Part shown: positions 57,107 to 64,000 of the stretch, in pieces
Numbering within the stretch: position 1 is the stretch's first letter
Layout: each line of letters begins with the position of its first letter
Origin: Bidens hawaiensis
Lineage: Eukaryota; Streptophyta; Magnoliopsida; Asterales; Asteraceae
DNA length: 64,000 nt
Assembly (NCBI GenBank): GCA_021521415.1
Contig: JAIQDT010007618.1
Span: forward strand, 57,726-121,725
Reading direction: 5' to 3'
The notes under the pieces: generated by a model
Database searches by the model: none
What the model was told of the DNA's origin: nothing
What the model saw: only the letters and a program-made list of their open reading frames with translations
Translations under genes and position numbers: made by a program

Positions 57107-58238
57107 CTGGTTGTGAAAAATTAGAAATAAACAAACTATTAAATTTTGGATAATTATAATTTTAACCAAACAAGTAAAAAACAATGAATTATATAAGCAC
57201 GACCAAAAAAATATACCTTGCAAAGAAATAAACACGATTTTGCTAAATTCGCTGTGATGGTGTGAGAAGTATTGTGTGAATGTCAGAATATATATACATA
57301 AGTAGTAGATGTTTGAATTTTTGGATAGTTGAATAAAAAGGAAGGTATAAATGTAATTTATGTACATAATAAAATTAGAGATTTTGAAAATAGCTTTAAA
57401 TATGGAAGAAAATTATGAAATATAGTAATTGAGGATTTTTAATGTTTTGTTTTCAACACATTTAAATAGAATTTAATTTGATTTGTATTTTATTTAAATA
57501 TGGGTGATATAATGTTTTTAACACGATTAATTACAATATAATTAAAATAGATATGTTTAAATCTACACCATATTTCAAGCTAGAGCATAAAGTTAGTAAT
57601 GTACAAGAATAAGTTAATAATTTATTTATTACCATTAATATAATTAATCATACCAATTCAATAATTTTGTAACTAATATGAATTGTGGTAACTGGTATGA
57701 ATTATCAATTCCCCATACATCTAAAATTAGAACCAGTTATTATATATTTAAATCCTTAATCACTGGTTAGGTTATTTTTTAATTAGTCAATCACTCAATT
57801 CCTATAAATCTAAAATTAAACCCAATTATGATAGATTTAAATTTGTAATCACTGGTTAGGTTGTTTTATATTAAATTCGATGGATCAAATATCAATTAAT
57901 CAATTAAACAATACTAACAAAAAACAAACTAACATTTGTTAACACCTGGTGGGCGGCCTAAATAAGTGTATGAAATCACAAAAATAAAATATACTTTCAT
58001 GTGAATAAATATACAAAAAGTGATACATGATGCTTTAAGTGACCAGTAGTAATGTTGATCATTGGTGAACACAGTCATGGGTAGGGAAACATGATGTAGA
58101 TTAAACGTCGGGATGGTGAACAATTTCATCGATGGCGGACGGTCGATTTGCCTGATCAATGAAATCAAAGGAGAGATCCGTGGAAGAGGATGGAGGCGTG
58201 AAAGATGGAATAATTAATTTGGGTTATTAGGTTAAAAT
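57107..58238. other. AT-rich DNA upstream of the RPA-like gene
   Basis: An upstream exon of the RPA-like gene may end at a GTATAT donor near 57220. Otherwise no gene is recognised. An imperfect direct repeat (AATCACTGGTTAGGTT) occurs near 57758 and 57848. Confidence 0.4.
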
Positions 58239-58715
58239 CAATGTTTTAAAAGTAGGTTTCCAAAGCCGAGTACACCCCGAGTACTCGCTAAAAGGTATGT
58301 CGCCGAGGCGAGTTGCTTTAATTCCGCCTAATTACTAAGAACTGATTAAAGGTGGTCAACCTTAGTCATAATCACATCTAGTCGGTAAACTTGGGCCGAT
58401 TTTTTCTTAAGAAGTTAAAACATAACTCATATTTCTTTAATATTAAATAATAAATATCATTTTTTACTTAATGACTAACAATTTTTAGAATAATTTATTA
58501 TTTAAAAATGTATTTCTGTTTTTTGTGTTGATCTTTACCTATTTTGTTATAAATATTAGTAATTTTATGATGTTCGACATATATATAACATCCAAAAACT
58601 AATTTTCTTTATATTTACCATGTCCGAGTACTCTCCGAGTACTCCCGAGTACTCCGAGTACATCCAACTCCTCAGTCGGCAGCATATGGTCCATCTAGCG
58701 ACTTTTGCAACATTG
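58239..58715. mobile_element. hAT-like MITE, 477 bp
   Basis: Ends form an inverted repeat (CAATGTTTTAAAAGT and, on the other strand at the right end, CAATGTTGCAAAAGT; 13 of 15 match). The flanks GTTAAAAT (58231-58238) and GGTAAAAT (58716-58723) form an 8-bp duplication with one mismatch, the size made by hAT transposases. The interior contains clusters of CCGAGTACTC near both ends and no coding frame, so movement would need a transposase from elsewhere. Confidence 0.65.
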
Positions 58716-59257
58716 GGTAAAATACTTACGTTCTAATGAATGCAGAATAATATAAATTAATTAACAGAAATTAATAATCATTTAATTGAAATAAGTTGTC
58801 TAGTATTTTAATTTATTTTAGAATTATTTTATTCTCATAAAAATAGAGAAGTGGTAGATATAAACGGAAAGGTTCAGAATAGACCAATAATACACCTACA
58901 TAATCTTCTTTACAAAATTATCACACCGTTTCAATTGTTTCTTTTCTTTATAATTACAAATCTAGATGTAAACTTTCAAAATTCTTTCGATCTTAATTTC
59001 ATCATCACTTCCATCTCCAAACTCGTTCTCATCAACATCAAACAGTAGTGGACTGTTGTGCAGGTAGGTAGGGCGTCTGGTTCCAGGGTTTGATAGCTTT
59101 ATAGGAGATTAGAAGCAATGAACCGATGATAGGTGATTGCAAATCCGTGTGACCGGCGAGATTTGGGAACTCAGATGAGAGAAAGCGGTGTGTTATATAA
59201 TAGGTGTAAGCAGTTGTGTTTAAAAGACATATATATTTAAATATGATTAATAATAAA

Positions 59258-59445
59258 TAGTGCCAAATATAAACTTTCGGATAATTCGGATATCCGAACT
59301 CTCCAAAAACTTTAAAAATCACTATCCGAATCTGCATCCGAATCCGAATTCGAAAATTCAGATATCCTAAATTCGATACCCGAATTTTTGGATACCGAAT
59401 TTTCGGATAGTTCGATACATATTCGGATTTCAGATTTTTGCCCTA
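59258..59445. repeat. CCGAAT/ATTCGG-rich dispersed repeat
   Basis: About 190 bp of alternating TTCGGATA/TATCCGAA and CCGAAT motifs on both strands. It starts TAGTGCCAAA and ends TTTTGCCCTA, which form a weak inverted repeat. Such sequences are common small elements in plant genomes. No target duplication was found. Confidence 0.4.
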
Positions 59446-59654
59446 ATGACAGTACATGAATTCCTATCTTTTTTGCAAAATTCTCTCACCTCAAACAATA
59501 CAAAGTTATCCGGTTGGATAGGAACAATCTTCGAGTTATTTTAATCCAAATTTTACATCAAGTGTTTATTTTTTGTGTAGGGATTATTATACTATAGTGT
59601 GTAGTATCAATACTAATATTGGACAGTGTAAGAATTTTTATAACTCAATGATTA

Positions 59655-60050
59655 ATATTATTGGATTTTGTAGGGATTGTTTCATTGTGTAGGGATTATT
59701 GTACTATGTAGGTGAATCGTAATAAATTCACCTACATAAGTAACATAATATAATAAAAGATAAAGAATGTAGGATGAGGAGATAAAAAATAATCTTAGTG
59801 TAGTAACTATGCAGGGATTATTACACGGTGTTGGTGAATGTAGGATGCAGTTTAATATTGAATTTTGTAGAGATTGTTTCATTATATATGGATTATTGTA
59901 CTGTGTAGGTAAGTCATAATAAATTCACCTACACAAGTAACATAATATAATAAAAAATAAAGAATGTTGGATGATGAGATGAAAAAGAATCTTGATGTAG
60001 GAACTGTGTAGACACGGTGTAGGTGAATGTAGGATGAGGACTTCAAAATA
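59655..60050. repeat. Two-copy tandem duplication, about 205 bp per unit
   Basis: Blocks near 59655-59855 and 59862-60045 share, in order, TTTTGTAG-GATTGTTTCATT, GGATTATTGTACT, AATAAATTCACCTACA, AAGTAACATAATATAATAAA, AAAGAATGT and GGTGAATGTAGGATG with perhaps 10-15% differences. Confidence 0.65.
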
Positions 60051-60251
60051 ATCATAGTGTTTTTTAAATTAATTAAAAATAAAGATTTAGAAAAAAAGAC
60101 CTGAGAATGATATACAATTATAAACGTAAATTAGTTGATAATTAAATAAACAAACTAAGTGAAATAAAATGAAACATCCAAATACTTAAAGGGAGGGGGT
60201 GGCTTATTGTGATGATGGTTCCATCACTTTGACCACCCAATGATGATGTGC

Positions 60252-60308
60252 CACACCACCTCACCTAAATCCATCACTAATGATGGAATTTAGTGGGGTG
60301 GTGGTGTG
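60252..60308. repeat. Imperfect inverted repeat (hairpin)
   Basis: CACACCACCTCACCTAAATC followed by CATCA at 60252-60276 faces TGATGGAATTTAGTGGGGTG and GTGGTGTG at 60281-60308. The arms pair with a few mismatches and a loop of four bases. It lies about 270 bp beyond the stop of the Myb/SANT-like gene. Confidence 0.7.
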
Positions 60309-60572
60309 ATGGTGTAGTGTTTAAATTATATAAAAATAAAACTAGGTTAGATAAATATTGCATTTAAATAAAATATATATTACAAAGATAAGTAAATTAA
60401 AAAAAAACCGACAAAAAAAAACTACAGCACTGCCCAACCCCACTTTTCGTATATCTCACGTTTGCGTTGAAGTAGGATTGATCTAAAGGGTTCATCAAGA
60501 TTTTCGTGCAGTTGAAGGAGGAAGGTAAAATAAGTGTTTTTTTGGTTTTCGTTCAAATGGTTATACGTCTCC

Positions 60573-61364
60573 TCACGTTTCATTTTTTAAAGCATGAGCT
60601 TCTTTCTTTCGCTTGTTCGCCTCGGCCATATCTGCCAACTTAGCCGACTTGTATTCGTTGAAGTCATCGGTCACCACTTCCTTTCCTAATCTTGACGATT
60701 TCCCACTTTTCTTGCGATTCGGCCGTGTGGGTGTGGGTATGTCTTCGTCGGGATCGTGTCCGGGTTGCTTTTTCAAGTTCATGTTCGGCATGTTGCTTGA
60801 CAAGCCGTCGGTAGACGTTGTGTAGTTCCCGAAGTCGGAAGTTTTTGATCATTTTGAAGATCCTCTCTTCCTTGGAGCCGTCGGTCCGTTCATGTTGACC
60901 ACGGGAATCGGTTCCCACTTTGGGTGATGTCTCGCAATCTCCCACGGTCCAAGTGGGGAAAAGATTTATGTCTGAAAATCTTGATATAATAGCTCAAGGC
61001 GTTCTTTATGATAGTCTCCTCGCTCGCTTCGCTTTGTGGAGTTCGAGTCTACAAAACATTAAGAAAAAAAATATATATCAAAATTGTAAAAATAAAGTAA
61101 TAAATTATAAAAAAATTAAATTAATAAATTTAAAAAAATAATTACCAATTGGATGTAGCAAGAATTAAATTTCGACATTTTTCGATTCAAGTCTCCCACT
61201 TGGAATCATTTGATCCTTGCCAAAATGTGCAATAACACGTTTCCAAAACAAGTCTCATCGTTGTTGGTTTGCGTATTTTTTGTTTCGGATGCGTGTAAAT
61301 AAGCCTTGGTCAATGCCACCTCCTCCTCGGGCGGCCAGAGTCTACGACTCGAACTGACTCCAGT

Positions 61365-61406
<42 letters not shown>

Positions 61407-61811
61407 TTCTTCTTCTTGACCCGGTTCATCGTCATCGTCATCGTCATCTTAATCACGAAATTCATGTGCAAATTGATGTATAACATTGTTATCCTCTAGG
61501 GGATAGACGGAAGTTTGTGGAGGTTGAGTTTGAGATGCTTGAAAAGGATTGTTTTGAAAAATTTGGCTAGAAAAAGGTGGAATAAACGGTTGGTTTTGAT
61601 ACGGTGTCGATGGAAACGGTGGATTAAATGGGTGTGATTGAAAAGGTTGGTTTTGGAACGGTTGTGGTAGAAAAGATTGTTGTTGTAATGGTTGGGTTGT
61701 GCCGGGTTCATCTTATAACCGAAATCTCGTTGGCTCGTCAAGATTTGCTCGAAACTTTGGTCGGGATTGGGTTTTCTATGAACTCGAACCACGTTTCCTT
61801 GAACCCTCCAT
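60573..61811 (-). pseudogene. Myb/SANT-like, NAM-associated gene (PIF/Harbinger-type), decayed
   Basis: Starts MEGSRKRGSSS at 61811. A Gln/Pro/Phe-rich segment follows (QNQPFIPPFSSQIFQNNPFQ), then a run of Asp codons from an ATC microsatellite and a Myb/SANT-like region (LWPPEEEVALTKAYLHASET, MSKFNSCYIQLV). An intron (61145-61049) has GT/AG ends. The second exon carries SEASEETIIKNALSYYIKIF, a frameshifted HHPKWEPIP segment and a Lys-rich tail (DEDIPTPTRPNRKKSGKSSR, YKSAKLADMAEANKRKKEAH) ending at 60573. These proteins are partly the DNA-binding second protein of Harbinger transposons and partly host genes. Several stops and frame changes mark a pseudogene. No transposase is present in the window. 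Confidence 0.6.
61365..61406. repeat. (ATC)n microsatellite
   Basis: About 14 ATC units, coding for poly-Asp on the minus strand within the Myb/SANT-like gene. A CTT run and further GTCATC units follow. Confidence 0.9.
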
Positions 61812-62381
61812 TTGTGTGATGTTAGAATTTTGTTTATACTAGATGATTGAGAGTGTTTGAATTTGGATTTGAGTTAGATTTGATTTTGAGTTAGATTGAA
61901 ATGGTAGTTTATTTATATTGTTTTAATTTTTTTTGACACTCCAACGGTCACAACCCAACCCCACCCCACCTAACGGTAACTTTTCAAGCGTGATTGTTAG
62001 GGCACATAATGTAACACCCCGTAACCGCAGCGGAAACGTACACGGGATGCAACAGACACATCTGATATCAACAGCATTGCTTATAAAGAAAATACCACTA
62101 CATTAATTTATAACATATTACATTGTTGCGAGTTTCATTACTGTCTAGGTGTTACACACATATTTTACCGATAAGACATTAATAAATTCATTACAAAACA
62201 AAGAGCAGCAAGCTTCCAACAGATAGCACAGATAGTTAAGCACACATCAATCAATCCAACTTGGGCATACCTAGAAAACATGTAAAGAAAACGGGTCAAC
62301 TACGAATAGTTGGTGAGTTTCACTAATTTAAATAAACACTGACAAATCATTTTAATAATCATTTATTAACAATATAATCAT

Positions 62382-62731
62382 GCTGGGAACTATGTTACCC
62401 CAGAACATTTCCAATAACTTTCTGGGAACTATGTTACCCCAGAACAATAATAACCCCTGGGAACTATGTTACCCCAGAACAATAACAACCCCTGGGAACT
62501 ATGTTACCCCAGAATAATAACAACCCCTGGGAACTATGTTACCCCAGAACAATAACAACCCCTGGGAACTATGTTACCCCAGAATAATAATAACCCCTGG
62601 GAACTATGTTACCCCAGAACAACAATAACCCATGGGAACTATGTTACCCCAGAATAATAATAACCCCTGGGAACTATGTTACCTCAGAACAACAATAACC
62701 CCTGGGAACTATGTTACCCCAGAACAATAAC
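62382..62731. repeat. Minisatellite, ten copies of about 36 bp
   Basis: Ten copies of CTGGGAACTATGTTACCCCA are joined by variable A/C-rich linkers (GAACAATAATAACCC and similar). CTGGG and CCCAG at the ends of each core are an inverted repeat. Related single units follow near 63009 (CTGGGAACATTGTTAACCCA) and 63048. Confidence 0.9.
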
Positions 62732-63468
62732 ACATTATAAACATTTTATATATTCTATGCATCAGTCCATATATATATAAATGTACAAGTATTTCCATAC
62801 GATCGGTATGTACTTAAATACTTTAAATAAGACATGTTTTCCGCCCCGGGAAAATATAATTAAAACAATTCATTAAAAGGGGCTCGTGAAAACTCACCTT
62901 GTTGTGAGTCGGTGAGTAATATAAGGAACAGCTACGTGCCTGGATCTGTAATATAATATCTAGTCGTTACTATATAATTCCCATAACTTAAATACGTATC
63001 AATCGGTACATCTGGGAACATTGTTAACCCAGTACTGTACTCGATTCGGGGACAATGTTAACCCCGTGACACTTCTAAGGACTCAGATTGACATTGCTTA
63101 GAGTTTGACAGTCAATTTAGTTAAGGTGATGAAATTATAGCTCGGTTTGACACCCCGTTGGCCGTGGGGCCCATTTCCGGTATTTCGGTGCCGAAAACGG
63201 TAAAATCGGGTAAAATTACCCAAATCATCCGAATTATTTTCGGATGATTTATTTTTACTTAATTTACTTAGATTTATGAAATAGTCTATTTTTAGAGTTT
63301 TCATGTACCAGTCAGCTCGCTTATGCGAACTTTGCCGGTTTACACGTTTTAAGCTTTAAAAACTTGTTTTTATGTTCTTTTTAGCACAAATAATTACCCG
63401 ATTAGTCTCGGGTCTTGAAATTTTGCACAAAACTTAATTTGACAGAAAGGAATTTTGTAAAAATTTTC

Positions 63469-63915
63469 CAGATTTATTTTCTTATATTTATATTTATTTA
63501 TCTATTTTTAAATCTTATTAAAATACTAAATATATCAAAAATACCAAAACACTTTAGAAAAATCCCAAGTTTTTCTGGGATGATCTTTATCATCCTCATA
63601 ACTTTCTGGAATTTTCCCAGATTTATTTTCCTACATTTACATTTATTTATCTATTTTTAAATCTTGTTAAAACACTAAATATATCAAAAATACCAAAACA
63701 CTTTAGAAAAATCCCAAATTTTTCTGGGATGATCTTTATCATCCTAATAACTTTCTGGAATTTTCCCAGATTTATTTTCCTACATTTACATTTATTTATC
63801 TATTTTTAAATCTTGTTAAAACACTAAATATATCAAAAATACCAAAACACTTTAGAAAAATCCCAAATTTTTCTGGGATGATCTTTATCATCCTCATAAC
63901 TCCCTGGAATTTTTC
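63469..63915. repeat. Three-copy tandem repeat, 149 bp per unit
   Basis: Units start at 63469, 63618 and 63767 with CAGATTTATTTTC. Each contains TTTATTTATCTATTTTTAAA, TACCAAAACACTTTAGAAAA and TTTCTGGGATGATCTTTATC. The copies differ at a few bases; the second and third are closest. Confidence 0.9.
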
Positions 63916-64000
63916 CAGAATTTAAAACTTATTTTTCAAGCCATTTTCACCCAAAACCGAGCTAGAAAGCCCTAGAACTCGTTTCACACCGAAAAGCCTA

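Larger units (their letters stand above)
58724..60170. other. AT-rich DNA with small repeats
   Basis: No gene recognised apart from the repeats listed separately. Minus-strand frames of 66-99 codons lack recognisable domains and are rich in residues from AT-rich codons. Confidence 0.4.
62010..64000 (-). repeat. Start of another LTR, running off the right edge
   Basis: TGTAACACCCCGTAACCGC at 62010 has the same character as the outer ends of the two chromovirus LTRs (TGTCACACCCTC, TGTTAGGCCCCG), which suggests a minus-strand gypsy LTR. The remaining 1.99 kb has the repeat-rich make-up of such LTRs and no gene. The partner LTR, internal region and target duplication lie beyond the window. Confidence 0.6.

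Noticed and set aside
57929..58168. 79-codon minus frame as a gene
   Set aside because: No domain, no supporting splice sites, and it ends in AT-rich sequence.
59038..59337. 99-codon minus frame
   Set aside because: Overlaps the CCGAAT-rich repeat and has no conserved features.
62382..62731. CRISPR-like array
   Set aside because: Direct repeats with short, similar A/C-rich linkers in plant nuclear LTR context; no unique spacers and no cas genes.

Overview
The window is plant nuclear DNA dominated by nested LTR retrotransposons, with remnants of a few host-type genes. The tRNA-Met and tRNA-Asp primer-binding sites, the Tat, Athila and chromovirus (Tekay-like) lineages, GT-AG introns, and B3-domain and RPA-like gene pieces point to a eudicot. 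The LTR families look like those of Asteraceae, but that is an impression and not proven here.

Left block (1-20628). A Tat-lineage Ty3/gypsy element enters from the left edge: pol with RT, RNase H, a second archaeal-type RNase H and integrase on the + strand, then a long 3' region and a 3' LTR near 18629-19595. The 3' region carries a five-exon gene on the opposite strand (17607 down to 3608) with its own TATA box. Its last exon is split by a young chromovirus (minus strand, 3933-14859; paired 2,815-bp LTRs, target duplication AGACC). The Tat LTR abuts a fragment of another LTR that ends at 20628.

Middle block (22070-52055). A degenerate B3-domain gene on the minus strand is split inside an intron of about 111 bp by a second, older chromovirus (22380-50848; duplication AATCA). 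The left LTR of that element is broken by an Athila element (22886-42221). The Athila element carries an almost pristine Ty1/copia element (31930-40133; duplication AAATT; LTRs differing at one of 880 bases; a 1,336-residue uninterrupted Gag-Pol). From outside in the order is host intron, chromovirus, Athila, copia. LTR divergence agrees: roughly 9% in a sampled stretch, then a few percent, then 0.1%.

Right block (52056-64000). Next come an RPA1-like OB-fold pseudogene (53724-57106, minus) holding a 454-bp solo LTR with duplication GGAAA, then AT-rich DNA with a 477-bp hAT-like MITE, other small repeats, and a decayed Myb/SANT-like gene of the kind linked to PIF/Harbinger transposons. At the right edge lies the start of another LTR (62010 onward) containing a ten-copy 36-bp minisatellite and a three-copy 149-bp repeat.

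Only the copia polyprotein looks fully functional. The feature most likely to reward study is the spliced, promoter-bearing antisense gene inside the Tat element. No rRNA or tRNA gene, CRISPR array or bacterial-type operon was seen.
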